The notes: a model not told the origin generated them from the letters alone. Numbered from the stretch's first letter, positions 36,289-46,637 are shown. The stretch is 64,000 bases of DNA from Paraburkholderia caffeinilytica (GCF_003368325.1 NZ_CP031467.1:2914001-2978000), one strand, 5' to 3'. Numbers and translations are program-made.

Positions 36289-36675
36289 TCAAACCTGCCG
36301 CAGGCAATACTGAGCGACAGCATCCAGAACCACTTCATCTTCACCAACAGCAACAGCGCACTCGATCTGAATAGAAGGATGCGACCCACGGCATTGCTCG
36401 ATCAACGCCGGCAAATCCTTCCTGATATGCCCGCCCTGCCCAAAAAACACCGGCACGACGGTTACGACCGAGCACCCATCGTCGACAAGCTCGCCAACTG
36501 CAGTCGACAAATCCGGTTCCATCAACTCCAGAAAAGCCAGTCTGACCGACAGGGGCTCGCCGCCTCCCGAAGCACCAGCAGCGACCCGCAGCTTCTCGGC
36601 AAGTCTCTCGAACGGTTCCCGCCAGCGCACATCCCGCGCGCCATGCCCGAACAACACCATCCCATGCGCAGCCAT
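36289..36675 (-). CDS. cbiX: CbiX/SirB-type sirohydrochlorin chelatase
   Basis: The 128-residue single-domain class-II chelatase begins with MVLFGHGARD, whose histidine (H11) is a metal ligand, and has the second histidine in FFGQGGHIRKD. It inserts Fe2+ (or Co2+) into sirohydrochlorin. The short form is the ancestral CbiX type. It is 11 bases after lptG on the same strand, so it seems to be co-transcribed with the lpt genes rather than with cysI/cobA, which it would serve. Confidence 0.9.
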   Translation of the reverse strand: MAAHGMVLFGHGARDVRWREPFERLAEKLRVAAGASGGGEPLSVRLAFLELMEPDLSTAVGELVDDGCSVVTVVPVFFGQGGHIRKDLPALIEQCRGSHPSIQIECAVAVGEDEVVLDAVAQYCLRQV

Positions 36676-36686
36676 AACAAAGGCTC

Positions 36687-37835
36687 CTAATGGCGATCAA
36701 CCCACTTCAACCCCACCAGCCCAAGCACGAGATAAACGAGCCCAGGCGTAGCCGCGGTCAGCGGCGCAGGCCACGTATTCAATGTGCCGATATGCGAGAA
36801 CAGCGTATTGAACAGCTGAAAACTCATCCCCAGCATAATCCCGCCGAACACCTTCACCCCCACCACGCCGGCACGCGTATGCAGATACGCAAACGGCAGC
36901 GACAACACCAGCATCACGAACACCGCGAACGGATACAGCAGCTTGCGCCACAGCGCAATTTCATACCGCTGCGTGTCCTGATGATTCTCGGTCAAATGCT
37001 GGATGTAGCGGAACAGATTGAACATCGACATCCGGTCCGGCGACACCAGCAGCACCGACAGGATCTGCGGCGTCAATTCCGAGCGCAGCGAGTACTCCGG
37101 CAACGCCACCTGCTTCGCACGGTACACCGGATTCAATGCATCGGCCGCCGTGCCCGGAGGAGGGGGGACGTCGAAAAGTTGCGTGTCCGTCACGTCAGTC
37201 AGTTGCCAGTGGCCCGGCGGCTGATACCTGCCGCTCTTCGCAATCCGCACGTTCGAGAGGCGGAACTTCGAATCGAATTCATAGATGCGCACGTTGCTGA
37301 TTGTCGCGTCCGGCTTCAGTTCGCCGACGTTCACGAAGCGCGTTACCTGCTCGCCGTCCGCGCGCGCGGTGAGCGTGTCCTTCACCCACACGCCGGACTC
37401 GAAGTTGCTCGATACCGACGATCCCAGGGCTTCAAGCCGCACGCGTTCCGACAACTGATCCGTGTACGGACCGACCACTTCGCCGATCAGGTAAGTCAGG
37501 AACACCAGCGGAATGCCGATCTTCATGAGCGAGCGCAGCGCCCGATTGGTGGCGAGGCCCGACACGCGGAAAATCGTGTACTCGGAGTTCGCCGCCATTT
37601 GCGCGAACACGTAGATCGCGCTGATCAAGGCGGCGACCGGAATGATCTCGTAGAAGCGCGACGGTGTTTGCAGCGCGACGCGCAGCACCGCGTACTGGAA
37701 CTTGTAGTTGCCGTGGCCGACGGAGTTCAGTTCGTTGATCAGGTCGAAGAAGAAGAACAGACCCGAAAACGCGAACAGAATAAAGATGAACGTGAGGTAG
37801 ATCTGACGCGCGAAGTACCTTTCATAGATGCGCAT
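36687..37835 (-). CDS. lptG: LPS export ABC permease LptG
   Basis: The 382-residue inner-membrane protein forms the LptB2FG complex that extracts lipopolysaccharide for transport to the outer membrane. It begins MRIYERYFARQIYLTFIFILFAFSGLFFFFDL and has the typical six-helix layout with a large periplasmic beta-jellyroll between helices 3 and 4. The C-terminal helices include FGGIMLGMSFQLFNTLFSHIG. It follows lptF after 3 bases. Confidence 0.95.
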   Translation of the reverse strand: MRIYERYFARQIYLTFIFILFAFSGLFFFFDLINELNSVGHGNYKFQYAVLRVALQTPSRFYEIIPVAALISAIYVFAQMAANSEYTIFRVSGLATNRALRSLMKIGIPLVFLTYLIGEVVGPYTDQLSERVRLEALGSSVSSNFESGVWVKDTLTARADGEQVTRFVNVGELKPDATISNVRIYEFDSKFRLSNVRIAKSGRYQPPGHWQLTDVTDTQLFDVPPPPGTAADALNPVYRAKQVALPEYSLRSELTPQILSVLLVSPDRMSMFNLFRYIQHLTENHQDTQRYEIALWRKLLYPFAVFVMLVLSLPFAYLHTRAGVVGVKVFGGIMLGMSFQLFNTLFSHIGTLNTWPAPLTAATPGLVYLVLGLVGLKWVDRH

Positions 37836-37838
37836 CGG

Positions 37839-38936
37839 TCAGGCCCCCTGCGAACGGCGGAACGTCGCCCGCGTGAATAACGGCCGGTTGCGCACCCGCA
37901 GCCAGAAGATGAACGCGACGATCACCGCCACGATGATGTGCAGGCCCACCAGCCCAACGCCGAACGACATCTTGCCTTGCTCGATCCACGACTGCACCAC
38001 GTTCAACAGATTTGAATACGTCAGATAGATCAGGACGGCCATCACCAGGTTGATCGTCCGGCTGCGCCGCGGGTTCTGGTGCGCGAGCGGAATTGCCAGC
38101 AGCATCAGGTTGATCGCGATCAGCGGCAGCCCCGCGCGCCAGGCGAATTCGGCAAGGTTGTCGTCGGTGGGGTTGCGCAGGAGCGTGAGCGTGGGCAAAC
38201 CGGTGGTGGTCGGCGTATTGACGACCGGCTGGCTCTGGATCTTCAGGCCGTAGCGTTCGAATTCCATGATGCGGAAGTCCGGGTGGCCCGGTTCGCCGTC
38301 GTAGCGGCGGCCGTTTTCCAGCACGACGAAGCGGTCGCCGTTCTTGTGTGTTTCGGTGTGGCCGGTCTTCGACACGACCACGTTGACCTTGCCGTTTTCC
38401 GTGCTGGTCACGAACACATTCTCGACGCGCGCCTGGTCGGGCGACATCTTCTCGATGAAGAACACGCGGTGGTTGACCGCCGACTCGCGGAATTGACCCG
38501 GCGCGAGCAGCGAGACTTCATCGCGTTGCTGGAAGCGCGCGCGGATCAGCTTGCTCTGCTGATTCGACCACGGCCAGCCGACGAACACGAAGAACATGAT
38601 AAGAATGACGATCGGCGTGGCGAAAATGCCGATCGGCTTGATGAAGCGCGTCAAACTGACGCCCGAGGCGAGCCAGACGACCATCTCGGAGTCTTTGTAC
38701 CAGCGGGTCAGGACGAACAGGATCGACACGAACAGGGTCGCGACGAGCATGATCGCCACGTAGCCGATCACGGTCAGGCCGATCAGGACCAGCACGTCGC
38801 GCGGGTCGATCTCGCCCGAAGCGGCGAAGCCGACGATGCGGATCATCATCGTCGTCAGCACGAGCGTGAGGAGAACCATGAACACGGCACCAGCCGTATA
38901 CGCGAGTTCGCGCTGGAGGGAGCGTTCGAAGATCAT
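37839..38936 (-). CDS. lptF: LPS export ABC permease LptF
   Basis: The 365-residue partner of LptG begins [29 protein letters not shown] and shows the same six-helix plus periplasmic domain layout. The [21 protein letters not shown] block is typical. I chose the ATG at 38936 because family alignment starts there; a 12-residue upstream extension is charged and improbable. It is divergent from pepA, as in other Burkholderiaceae and in E. coli. Confidence 0.94.
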   Translation of the reverse strand: MIFERSLQRELAYTAGAVFMVLLTLVLTTMMIRIVGFAASGEIDPRDVLVLIGLTVIGYVAIMLVATLFVSILFVLTRWYKDSEMVVWLASGVSLTRFIKPIGIFATPIVILIMFFVFVGWPWSNQQSKLIRARFQQRDEVSLLAPGQFRESAVNHRVFFIEKMSPDQARVENVFVTSTENGKVNVVVSKTGHTETHKNGDRFVVLENGRRYDGEPGHPDFRIMEFERYGLKIQSQPVVNTPTTTGLPTLTLLRNPTDDNLAEFAWRAGLPLIAINLMLLAIPLAHQNPRRSRTINLVMAVLIYLTYSNLLNVVQSWIEQGKMSFGVGLVGLHIIVAVIVAFIFWLRVRNRPLFTRATFRRSQGA

Positions 38937-39073
38937 TATTGATGATGAGGTGGGGCGCTCTCGGTGACGCACGGGTTGGTTCCCGTCACGCCTCCGGTGC
39001 AGCCGCCGCGGGAAAAATAGCGGATAATTGCGGCTTTCATCCTAAGCCCAGATTTTATCCGAGGACAAGCGCG

Positions 39074-40630
39074 ATGGACTTTAGCATAAAAGCCTGTGAT
39101 TGGACCAAAGGCTCGTCAAACGGTTTCCTGACCGGGAAATCCGATTGCATCGTAATCGGCGTGTTCGAGTCGCAAACGCTCTCGGGCGCCGCGCTGGAGA
39201 TCGACGCGGCCACCAAGGGCCTGCTGACCCGCGTCATCAAGGCCGGCGATATGGACGGCAAGGCCGGCACCACGCTGTTCCTGCATGAAGTTTCAGGCAT
39301 CGGCGCCTCGCGCGTGCTGCTGGTCGGCCTCGGCAAGCAGGACGCTTTCAGTCAGAAAGCCTACGGCGAAGCCGTGCGGGCCGCCTGGCGCGCATTGCTC
39401 GGCACCAAGATCGTCCAGGTCACGTTCACGCTTGCCCAGTTGCCGATCCTCGAGCGCACGGCCGATTGGGGCGTGCGCGCCGCGATCCTCGCGCTGCGCG
39501 AGCTGAGCTACCGCTTCACGCAGATGAAGAGCAAGCCGGACAACGCCCCGCGGGCCTTGAAGCGCATCGTGTTCAGCGTCAACACCGGCGACGAGAAGGC
39601 CGCCAAGCTTGCAGCCAAGCAGGGTGCCGCGCTTGCCAACGGCATGGATCTGACGCGCGACCTCGGCAACCTGCCGAGCAACGTCTGTACGCCAACCCAC
39701 CTTGCCAACACCGCCAAGAAGCTCGCCAAAGACTGGAAGCTGAAAGTCGAAGTGCTCGGCGAAAAGCAGTGCGAAGCGCTGAAGATGGGCTCGTTCCTGT
39801 CGGTCACCGCCGGCTCGGTCGAACCGGCTCAGTTCATCGTGCTGCAGTATCACGGCGGCGCCGCGAAAGCCGCGCCGGTGGTGCTGGTCGGCAAGGGCGT
39901 CACGTTCGACACCGGCGGCATTTCGTTGAAGCCGGGCGAAGGCATGGACGAGATGAAGTACGACATGTGCGGCGCCGGCTCGGTGCTGGGCACGTTGCGC
40001 GCCGTCGCCGAAATGGGTCTGAAGATCAACGTGGTCGGCATCATCCCGGCCGTCGAAAACATGCCGTCGGCCACCGCCACCAAACCGGGCGATATCGTCA
40101 CCAGCATGAAGGGCCTGACGATCGAAGTGCTGAACACGGACGCCGAAGGCCGGCTGATCCTGTGCGACGCGCTCACCTACGCCGAGCGTTTCAAGCCGGC
40201 GGCGGTGATCGACATCGCCACGCTGACGGGCGCCTGCATCATCGCGCTGGGTCATCACAACAGCGGCCTGTTCTCGAAAGACGACGCGCTGGCGGGCGAA
40301 TTGCTCGATGCCTCGCGTGAAGCCTCCGACCCGGCCTGGCGCCTGCCGCTCGACGACGAGTATCAGGAGCAGCTCAAGTCGAACTTCGCGGACGTCGCCA
40401 ACATTGGCGGCCGTCCGGCGGGCAGCGTGACGGCGGCGTGCTTCCTGTCGCGCTTCACCGAGGCGTATCCGTGGGCGCATCTGGACATCGCCGGCACCGC
40501 GTGGAAGAGCGGTGCGGCAAAGGGGGCTACCGGCCGTCCGGTGCCGTTGCTCGCGCAGTTCCTGATCGACAGGGCCGCGGACGGTAGGGCCGCTGACGGT
40601 CGGGCCGCGGACGGTCGCGCCGCACAATGA
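39074..40630 (+). CDS. pepA: Leucyl aminopeptidase (M17) with a repetitive C-terminal tail
   Basis: The 518-residue enzyme removes N-terminal residues from peptides in the cytoplasm and uses two metal ions. Signature motifs are [16 protein letters not shown] (first Lys and Asp ligands) and [10 protein letters not shown] (M17 signature). The ATG at 39074 follows GAGGA, and the protein starts [10 protein letters not shown]. The last 17 residues, [17 protein letters not shown], come from a 15-bp repeat and are not part of the conserved enzyme. It is divergent from lptF and is followed by holC. Confidence 0.95.
   Translation: MDFSIKACDWTKGSSNGFLTGKSDCIVIGVFESQTLSGAALEIDAATKGLLTRVIKAGDMDGKAGTTLFLHEVSGIGASRVLLVGLGKQDAFSQKAYGEAVRAAWRALLGTKIVQVTFTLAQLPILERTADWGVRAAILALRELSYRFTQMKSKPDNAPRALKRIVFSVNTGDEKAAKLAAKQGAALANGMDLTRDLGNLPSNVCTPTHLANTAKKLAKDWKLKVEVLGEKQCEALKMGSFLSVTAGSVEPAQFIVLQYHGGAAKAAPVVLVGKGVTFDTGGISLKPGEGMDEMKYDMCGAGSVLGTLRAVAEMGLKINVVGIIPAVENMPSATATKPGDIVTSMKGLTIEVLNTDAEGRLILCDALTYAERFKPAAVIDIATLTGACIIALGHHNSGLFSKDDALAGELLDASREASDPAWRLPLDDEYQEQLKSNFADVANIGGRPAGSVTAACFLSRFTEAYPWAHLDIAGTAWKSGAAKGATGRPVPLLAQFLIDRAADGRAADGRAADGRAAQ
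40579..40624. repeat. 15-bp tandem repeat in the 3' end of pepA
   Basis: GGCCGCGGACGGTAG / GGCCGCTGACGGTCG / GGCCGCGGACGGTCG is repeated three times with a partial fourth copy, and encodes AADGR units. The frame stays open because the unit is a multiple of 3. This extends PepA beyond its normal C-terminus. Confidence 0.85.
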
Positions 40631-40682
40631 CGCGTTGCAGTAAGGTTGCGGGCGTCGCTGCAGACGCAAAGCGGAGTCGCCG

Positions 40683-41099
40683 ATGACGAGAATCGATTTT
40701 CACTCGAACGTCGGCGATTCGCTGCTGTACGCATGCCGCCTGATCCGCAAGGCGTATCAGGCCGGCCAGCCGACCATCGTGCTGGCCGAGCGCGAGCGTC
40801 TACGGGCTTTCGACGAGCAGTTGTGGACGTTCTCGCCCCTCGACTTCGTGCCGCACTGCATGGCGGGCACGCCGCTTGCGGCGCAAACGCCAATCGTGCT
40901 GGCGTCGAACCTCGATGACGTGCCGCACCATCAGGTGCTGCTCAATCTCGGCGCCACGGTGCCGGCGCAATTCGCGCGCTTCGAGAGATTGCTGGAAGTA
41001 GTTGGCAACGCGCACGACGAACTCGCGGCTGGCCGCGAACGCTATCGTTTCTATCGCGATCGCGGCTATGCTTTGAACAACTACAAGCAAGGCAGCTAG
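40683..41099 (+). CDS. holC: DNA polymerase III subunit chi
   Basis: The 138-residue protein links the clamp loader to SSB during replication. It starts MTRIDFHSNVGDSLLYACRLIRKAYQAGQPTIVLAE and contains LWTFSPLDFVPH and PIVLASNL, the HolC core. Position after pepA is the conserved order in Burkholderiaceae. Length is standard. Confidence 0.93.
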   Translation: MTRIDFHSNVGDSLLYACRLIRKAYQAGQPTIVLAERERLRAFDEQLWTFSPLDFVPHCMAGTPLAAQTPIVLASNLDDVPHHQVLLNLGATVPAQFARFERLLEVVGNAHDELAAGRERYRFYRDRGYALNNYKQGS

Positions 41100-41191
41100 G
41101 TCTCATTCCGCCGCGTCGCGTGGTGTTTTGTCGGATGGATTCGATGCGCGCGCGGCCTGCCTCAGCTTGGACTCAAACACGGAGAGCGCGC

Positions 41192-41974
41192 GTGTCCGAT
41201 CCTAACGATAGTTCGATCCCGGTTCTGAACGAGATCCTCGTGCCGGGCAATCCAGCCCAGGCGCGCCCTGCGACGGGCGGCGCGGCGGCGCCGGCTACCC
41301 AGCCTGTGTCCGATCCGGAGACCGCGCAGGAGCCGGTCCTTGCGCCAGAACCCAGGCGCGAGCCGGAGCTTGCGCCAGAGTCCGTGAACGCGCCAAAGGA
41401 GCCGACACTCGCGCCGGAGCAAGCGCATGTGTCAGAGCACGCGCATGTGCCGGAGCAAACGCATGTGTCGGAGCAAGAGCATGTGCCGGAGCAGGCGCAT
41501 GTGTCGGAGCAGGTGCATGTGCCGGAGCAAGAACATGCGCCGGAGCAAGCGCATCCGGCAGAGCCCGCTCACCCGAAAAAGCGCTCGAGGGCACACCACG
41601 CTGCCGGACACCGGCACGGACATGAGCCGGACTTTGCGTCAGCGGGGGTATTCGATCGGGCTGAACCGCATGCGCCCATCGAGGCGGGCGCGATCGTGCC
41701 GCCGGATATCGCTCACGAAGCCCTCGCACAGCCGCAGCCGAATCTCGATGCGGATGTCATCGCCGAACGTCTGCGTGGACGATTCGCGGGTTTCTTGACA
41801 GGCGAGGGGCGCGGCATCATCGAAGCACGTTGCCGCGAGGCGTTGCAGGATCACACGTCCTGGCTCGTCAACCAGATCACGCGCGAAGTGGCGCTGGCGC
41901 TGGAGACTGAATTGACCGGCTGGGTACAGGAGGCGGTCGATCAGGAGATCGCGCGGCGCTCGGGCGGCGCTTGA
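41192..41974 (+). CDS. DUF2486-type repeat-containing protein
   Basis: The 260-residue protein begins VSDPNDSSIPVLNEILVPG from a GTG with GGAGAG 6 bases upstream; longer frames start in unlikely sequence. Residues about 70-130 consist of degenerate six-residue units such as EQAHVS and EQEHVP, followed by a basic stretch (KKRSRAHHAAGHRHGH) and a helical C-terminal domain (RGIIEARCREALQDHTSWLVNQITREVALALE). The ends resemble DUF2486, a family of unknown function found next to holC in Burkholderia. Function unknown. Confidence 0.75.
   Translation: MSDPNDSSIPVLNEILVPGNPAQARPATGGAAAPATQPVSDPETAQEPVLAPEPRREPELAPESVNAPKEPTLAPEQAHVSEHAHVPEQTHVSEQEHVPEQAHVSEQVHVPEQEHAPEQAHPAEPAHPKKRSRAHHAAGHRHGHEPDFASAGVFDRAEPHAPIEAGAIVPPDIAHEALAQPQPNLDADVIAERLRGRFAGFLTGEGRGIIEARCREALQDHTSWLVNQITREVALALETELTGWVQEAVDQEIARRSGGA
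41418..41565. repeat. Degenerate 18-bp repeats within the DUF2486-type gene
   Basis: Units of the type GAGCAAGCGCATGTGTCG recur about eight times, encoding EQ-x-H-V-(P/S). Variation in units indicates an old array. Copy number can change in steps of 6 residues without breaking the frame. Confidence 0.8.
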
Positions 41975-42081
41975 TCATGGCAGAGGGCGCGCCGTTGTCC
42001 GGGCGCGCTACCCGCTTTAATCGGGCGGGGTTCGCTTGAGTCCTCGCTTGAAGCCTCATTTGAGTCGTCGTTTGAGCGCCG

Positions 42082-42420
42082 TTATTTGAGCGTCATCACC
42101 CAGCTCGCCAGCGTAGCCGCCTGATCGGGCGTGAGTTGCGTATTCGCGGGCATCGGCACCGCGCCCCACACCCCCGTGCTGCCATCCAGAATCTTGTGCT
42201 TCAGATAGGTGGCGGCATCTTCGCGGCCGGCGTATTTCGCGGCGACGTCATGCAGCGCCGGTCCCATGAATGGACGCGTCACCGAGTGGCAGCTCATGCA
42301 GTTCTGCTGCTGGGCCAACGTAAGGGCGGCGGCCTCCGCGTGTGCCGCCGGACTGCCGGCGCCTAACGTAACGCTCAGCACACCGGCCGCTGCAAGCGCT
42401 GCATACGACATTGATTTCAT
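42082..42420 (-). CDS. Secreted class-I cytochrome c
   Basis: The 112-residue protein has a signal peptide (to about residue 28, AHA), a single heme-binding motif CMSCH, and an axial Met candidate in AVPMPAN. It resembles small c551/c552-type periplasmic electron carriers. A perfect TATAAT lies on the minus strand at 42463-42468, 42 bases upstream of the ATG, giving a plausible promoter. The redox partners are not visible here. Confidence 0.9.
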   Translation of the reverse strand: MKSMSYAALAAAGVLSVTLGAGSPAAHAEAAALTLAQQQNCMSCHSVTRPFMGPALHDVAAKYAGREDAATYLKHKILDGSTGVWGAVPMPANTQLTPDQAATLASWVMTLK

Positions 42421-42462
42421 TCTGGTCTCCGCCGGTGCAAGTGCCCGACTCGTGGTTCACGC

Positions 42463-42468
42463 ATTATA
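42463..42468 (-). promoter_or_regulatory. -10 box TATAAT for the cytochrome c gene
   Basis: TATAAT occurs on the minus strand 42 bases before the cytochrome c start. The -35 position would fall inside the ilvD terminator hairpin and no good -35 hexamer is seen there. Confidence 0.5.
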
Positions 42469-42473
42469 AAAGG

Positions 42474-42505
42474 AAAGGGGCGCACGGTTTTCCGTGCGCC
42501 CCTTT
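42474..42505 (-). terminator. Long GC-rich terminator after ilvD
   Basis: A perfect 14-bp stem AAAGGGGCGCACGG / CCGTGCGCCCCTTT with a TTTT loop lies 100 bases beyond the ilvD stop. On the minus strand it is followed by CCTTTTAT, and on the plus strand by GCGCTTTTTCG. Confidence 0.75.
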
Positions 42506-42604
42506 GCGCTTTTTCGTAACGGACGCAGCCGATGCGGCGTCGAGCCATGCTACGGGTCCGTCCCGGGAGCCGAGGCGGATCAGCGGCACGTGCTCAATGC
42601 GCGC

Positions 42605-44278
42605 TTAACCCGTCACCGCGCCCTTGTTGGCCGGCTGCGCCAACGCGGAGAACTTCGCCAGCACGCCACGCGTGTAACGCGGCTTAGGCTGCTGCCACGC
42701 AGCGCGGCGGCGTTCCAGTTCGGTGTCGTCAATGTTCAGTTGCAGAAGCAGCTTGTGCGCGTCGATCGTGATCGAGTCGCCTTCCTGCACGAGTGCGATC
42801 GTGCCGCCCACGAACGCTTCCGGCGCGACGTGACCGACCACCATGCCCCACGTGCCGCCCGAGAAGCGGCCGTCGGTGATCAGGCCGACGGTTTCGCCGA
42901 GCCCCTTGCCGATGATCGCCGAGGTCGGCGCGAGCATTTCCGGCATGCCAGGGCCGCCCTTCGGGCCGAGGTAGCGCAGCACGACCACATCGCCGGCAAC
43001 GATCTTGTCGGCCAGAATGGCTTCCAGCGCGCTTTGCTCGTCGTCGAACACGCGGGCCGGACCGGTGATGACCGGGTTCTTCAGGCCGGTGATCTTGGCG
43101 ACGGCGCCGTCGACGGCCAGATTGCCCTTCAGGATCGCCAGATGGCCTTCCTTGTACAGCGCCTGCTCGATCGGGAAAATCACCTGCTGATCGGCGCGCG
43201 GCTTGCTCGGCACGTCTTTCAGTTCTTCGGCGATCGTCTTTCCGGTGATCGTGATGCAATCGCCGTGCAACAGACCGGCGTCGAGCAGGATCTTCATGAC
43301 TTGCGGAATGCCGCCGGCCTTGTGCAGATCGGTCGCCACGAACTGGCCCGACGGCTTCAGGTTGCAGAGCACCGGCACCTTCTTGCGCATGCGCTCGAAG
43401 TCTTCGATGGCCCATTCCACTTCAGCCGCGTGCGCGATGGCGAGGAAGTGCAGCACGGCGTTGGTCGAACCGCCCGTCGCCATGATCACGGCCACCGCGT
43501 TTTCGATCGACTTCTTCGTGACGATGTCGCGCGGCTTCAGATCCTTCTTGACCGCTTCGACCAGCACGCGCGCCGATTCGGCTGCCGAGTCGACCTTTTC
43601 CTGGTCCGGATTGGCCATCGTCGACGAATACAGGAGCGACATGCCCAGCGCTTCGAACGACGAGCTCATCGTGTTGGCGGTGTACATGCCGCCGCACGAG
43701 CCCGTGGACGGGCACGCGTTCTTTTCGACCCCTTCGAAATCTTCCTGCGACATCCGGCCGGCCGTGAACTCGCCCACGGCTTCGAACGACGACACGATGG
43801 TCAGGTCGGTGCCCTTCCAGTTGCCCGGACGGATCGTGCCGCCATACACGTAGATGCTCGGCACGTTTGCCCGCAACATGCCGATCATGCCGCCCGGCAT
43901 GTTCTTGTCGCAGCCGCCGATCACCACCACGCCGTCCATCCACTGGCCTTGCACGCACGTCTCGATACAGTCGGAGATGACTTCGCGCGACACGAGCGAG
44001 TACTTCATGCCTTCGGTGCCCATCGACATGCCGTCCGAAATCGTCGGCGTGCCGAAGATCTGCGGATTCGCGTCCGCGCCCTTGACGGCGGCCACGGCGG
44101 CGTCGGCCAGGCGCTGCAGGCCGGCGTTACACGGCGTGATGGTCGAATGGCCGTTGGCGATGCCGATCATCGGCTTGTCGAAATCCTCTTTCTGATAGCC
44201 GAGTGCGTAGTACATCGAGCGGTTCGGCGAACGCGCCACGCCTTGCGTGATGTTCTTCGAACGACGGTTGTATGCCAT
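42605..44278 (-). CDS. ilvD: Dihydroxy-acid dehydratase
   Basis: The 557-residue enzyme makes 2-keto acids in the isoleucine/valine pathway and needs an iron-sulfur cluster. Cluster cysteines and signature segments are visible: [31 protein letters not shown] and the C-terminal [24 protein letters not shown] chose the ATG at 44278 ([13 protein letters not shown]). It is transcribed divergently from a LysR-family gene. Confidence 0.96.
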   Translation of the reverse strand: MAYNRRSKNITQGVARSPNRSMYYALGYQKEDFDKPMIGIANGHSTITPCNAGLQRLADAAVAAVKGADANPQIFGTPTISDGMSMGTEGMKYSLVSREVISDCIETCVQGQWMDGVVVIGGCDKNMPGGMIGMLRANVPSIYVYGGTIRPGNWKGTDLTIVSSFEAVGEFTAGRMSQEDFEGVEKNACPSTGSCGGMYTANTMSSSFEALGMSLLYSSTMANPDQEKVDSAAESARVLVEAVKKDLKPRDIVTKKSIENAVAVIMATGGSTNAVLHFLAIAHAAEVEWAIEDFERMRKKVPVLCNLKPSGQFVATDLHKAGGIPQVMKILLDAGLLHGDCITITGKTIAEELKDVPSKPRADQQVIFPIEQALYKEGHLAILKGNLAVDGAVAKITGLKNPVITGPARVFDDEQSALEAILADKIVAGDVVVLRYLGPKGGPGMPEMLAPTSAIIGKGLGETVGLITDGRFSGGTWGMVVGHVAPEAFVGGTIALVQEGDSITIDAHKLLLQLNIDDTELERRRAAWQQPKPRYTRGVLAKFSALAQPANKGAVTG

Positions 44279-44501
44279 GGGGGACTCCAATCTGTTTTGT
44301 TTTGATCCGTGCTGCGTGTGCGGGGCTCGGATGCTGCCGCAGAGGCCGGGGACACTGCCCATGCGTTGCCGGTGGCGTCGGCCGATCCGGCGGTTCGGGT
44401 CAGTTCAGTTTAGTTCCGACGCGTCGCGCTAGGGTGCAGTTTTGCGAAACGCGTGTCCAATATATTATTCAGGCTTGATTAGGTCGAAAAACATATTAAT
44501 C
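44279..44501. promoter_or_regulatory. Divergent ilvD-LysR control region
   Basis: These 223 bases lie between divergent ilvD and a LysR gene. The right half contains an AT-rich stretch with CCAATATATTATTC and AAACATATTAATC, a good place for LysR T-N11-A type sites. No exact promoter could be fixed. Confidence 0.45.
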
Positions 44502-45491
44502 ATGCTGCCTGCCGTTCCTGACCTGCGCCAGTTGCGCTATTTCGTGACCGTCGCCGAAGAAAAACACTTCGGACGGGCGGCGGCGCGTCTTTCCATGACG
44601 CAGCCGCCGTTGTCGCAGTCGATCCGGGCGCTGGAGGAAACACTTGGCGTCGCGTTGTTCGCGCGTACCAAGCGCTCGGTCGAGCTCACGCCGGTGGGCG
44701 CTGCCCTGCTGCCCGATGTGCAGCGCCTGCTGGCGAGCGCCGAGGGGCTGCGGCCGCTGGCGCAGAGCCTCGCGCGAGGCGAGGCGGGGGCGCTGTCGCT
44801 GGCCTTCGTTTCGACAGCCGACTACGGCCTGCTGCCGTTGCTGCTGCGCGATTTCGGCGCACGCCATCCACGGGTGCGCCTCGAACTGACCGAAGCCACC
44901 AGCGACGTGCAGATCGACGAACTGGTGGCCGGGCGCATCGACGCGGGCCTCGTGATCGCGCCGCTACCGTCGCGCCATGCCCCCCAGCTCTCGTGGCTGC
45001 CGATCGCCCGCGAGCCGCTGGTGATCGCGATGTCGACGGACATGGCGAAGCGCGTGGGCAGCGCCGCCGGCTCCAGGGCCGATCCGCACGCGGAGTGGCT
45101 GGACACGCCCATCAGCCTGCGCGACGTCGCCGACGAGCCGCTCGTCATCTTTCCAAGGCGTCTGGCGCCAGGCTTTTATGACATCATTATGGATTGCTAC
45201 GGCGTGGCGGGCCTGGCGCCCCGGGTCGGCCAGGAGGCAATCCAGATGCAGACGATCGTGAGCCTCGTGTCCGCCGGAATGGGCGTCGCACTGGTGCCGC
45301 AATCGTTGCGTAACCTGCGCCGCACCGGCGTCGTGTACCGGCCGCTCTCCGAATCGGTGCCGGCGATCGAGACGGGATTGGTTTGGCGCACGGCGGAGGT
45401 GAGTCCGGTATTGGCCGGCTTCATCGAGATCGTGCGGGCGCACGCGGCCGCCACGGAGGCGCAGTTCGCGGCGCCTCGCGTTCAGACTTAG
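44502..45491 (+). CDS. LysR-family transcriptional regulator divergent from ilvD
   Basis: The 329-residue protein has the N-terminal winged helix LRQLRYFVTVAEEKHFGRAAARLSMTQPPLSQSIRALEETLGVALFARTKRSVELT, followed by a LysR substrate-binding fold with LSLAFVSTADYGLLPLLLRDF. The start at 44502 gives the usual LysR N-terminus. The effector is unknown; the divergent position makes ilvD a candidate target. Confidence 0.9.
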   Translation: MLPAVPDLRQLRYFVTVAEEKHFGRAAARLSMTQPPLSQSIRALEETLGVALFARTKRSVELTPVGAALLPDVQRLLASAEGLRPLAQSLARGEAGALSLAFVSTADYGLLPLLLRDFGARHPRVRLELTEATSDVQIDELVAGRIDAGLVIAPLPSRHAPQLSWLPIAREPLVIAMSTDMAKRVGSAAGSRADPHAEWLDTPISLRDVADEPLVIFPRRLAPGFYDIIMDCYGVAGLAPRVGQEAIQMQTIVSLVSAGMGVALVPQSLRNLRRTGVVYRPLSESVPAIETGLVWRTAEVSPVLAGFIEIVRAHAAATEAQFAAPRVQT

Positions 45492-45624
45492 GCGCGATGC
45501 TGCCGCGAACGCATTGCAAGCCGAACCGTCCAATGCATGCGCCGCATGATGCTCACACCGCCGGCTGCGACTTGAAACTCGACTAGAAATCCGCTTCTGA
45601 ACCTGAACTGCCCATAACAACACG

Positions 45625-46530
45625 ATGCTCATTCACCCGAATTTCGACCCCGTTGCCATTCATCTGGGGCCGCTTGCAGTGCGCTGGTATGGACTGATGT
45701 ACCTCGTTGCGTTCATCGCGGCGATCGTCGTCGGCCGGTTGCGGCTGCGTTTGCCGTACGTCGCCGCGCAAGGCTGGACCGCTAAAGATATCGACGACAT
45801 GCTGTTTTACGGTGTGCTCGGGACGATCCTCGGCGGCCGGCTCGGCTACGTGCTGTTCTATAAGGCGAGCTTTTACTTCGCGCATCCGCTCGACATCTTC
45901 AAGGTGTGGGAAGGCGGCATGTCGTTTCACGGCGGCTTCCTCGGCGTGACGTTGGCGATGGTGCTGTTCGCGTATCAGCGCAAGCGCTCGTGGCTGCAGG
46001 TCACCGATTTCGTCGCGCCGATGGTGCCGACCGGGCTCGCGGCAGGGCGCCTCGGCAATTTCATCAACGGTGAGTTGTGGGGCCGCGTGACCGATCCGTC
46101 GGCGCCGTGGGCGATGCTGTTTCCAGGCGCCGCGCCGGACGACGCCACGTGGCTCACCGCGCATCCGCAACTGGCCGCGAAATGGCATCTGAACGAAGTG
46201 TTCGCGCAATATCACATGCTGCCGCGTCATCCGTCGGAGTTGTATGAGATCGCGCTGGAAGGCGTGGCGCTGTTCTTCGTGCTGTTCTTCTTCTCACGCA
46301 AACCGAAGCCGATGGGCGCGATTTCCGCGGTGTTCCTGATCGGCTACGGCCTTGCGCGCTTCACGGTGGAATTCGCGCGCGAGCCGGACGATTTCCTCGG
46401 CTTGCTCGCAATGGGCCTCTCGATGGGCCAGTGGCTCTCGCTGCCGATGATCCTCGTGGGCATCGGGATACTGGTGTGGTCCTATCGCCGTGCGCGGCGT
46501 GAACCGGCGCAAGCCGTCGGTGCGAACTGA
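45625..46530 (+). CDS. lgt: Prolipoprotein diacylglyceryl transferase
   Basis: The 301-residue inner-membrane enzyme adds a diacylglyceryl group to the lipobox cysteine of prolipoproteins. Signature [14 protein letters not shown] (residues about 138-151) and the catalytic-region motif FHGGFLGV are visible. The N-terminus [27 protein letters not shown] is typical. It acts upstream of all lipoproteins, including the DUF3443 proteins here. A bidirectional terminator follows. Confidence 0.96.
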   Translation: MLIHPNFDPVAIHLGPLAVRWYGLMYLVAFIAAIVVGRLRLRLPYVAAQGWTAKDIDDMLFYGVLGTILGGRLGYVLFYKASFYFAHPLDIFKVWEGGMSFHGGFLGVTLAMVLFAYQRKRSWLQVTDFVAPMVPTGLAAGRLGNFINGELWGRVTDPSAPWAMLFPGAAPDDATWLTAHPQLAAKWHLNEVFAQYHMLPRHPSELYEIALEGVALFFVLFFFSRKPKPMGAISAVFLIGYGLARFTVEFAREPDDFLGLLAMGLSMGQWLSLPMILVGIGILVWSYRRARREPAQAVGAN

Positions 46531-46637
46531 GCGCTCCGGTTTAGCGTACCCGTGCGGTTTCGTCGTCGATACGCGGTGAACCGGCGCGGTTGCCTCGCGC
46601 GCACTAACCGCTACGTTTTATCGTAGTGAGCAGCCAA

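Noticed and set aside
41418..41565. Possible CRISPR array
   Set aside because: Units are contiguous, degenerate and in frame with a protein; there are no spacers.
42494..44305. Plus-strand open frame of 603 codons opposite ilvD
   Set aside because: Antisense shadow; ilvD is conserved over its full length.
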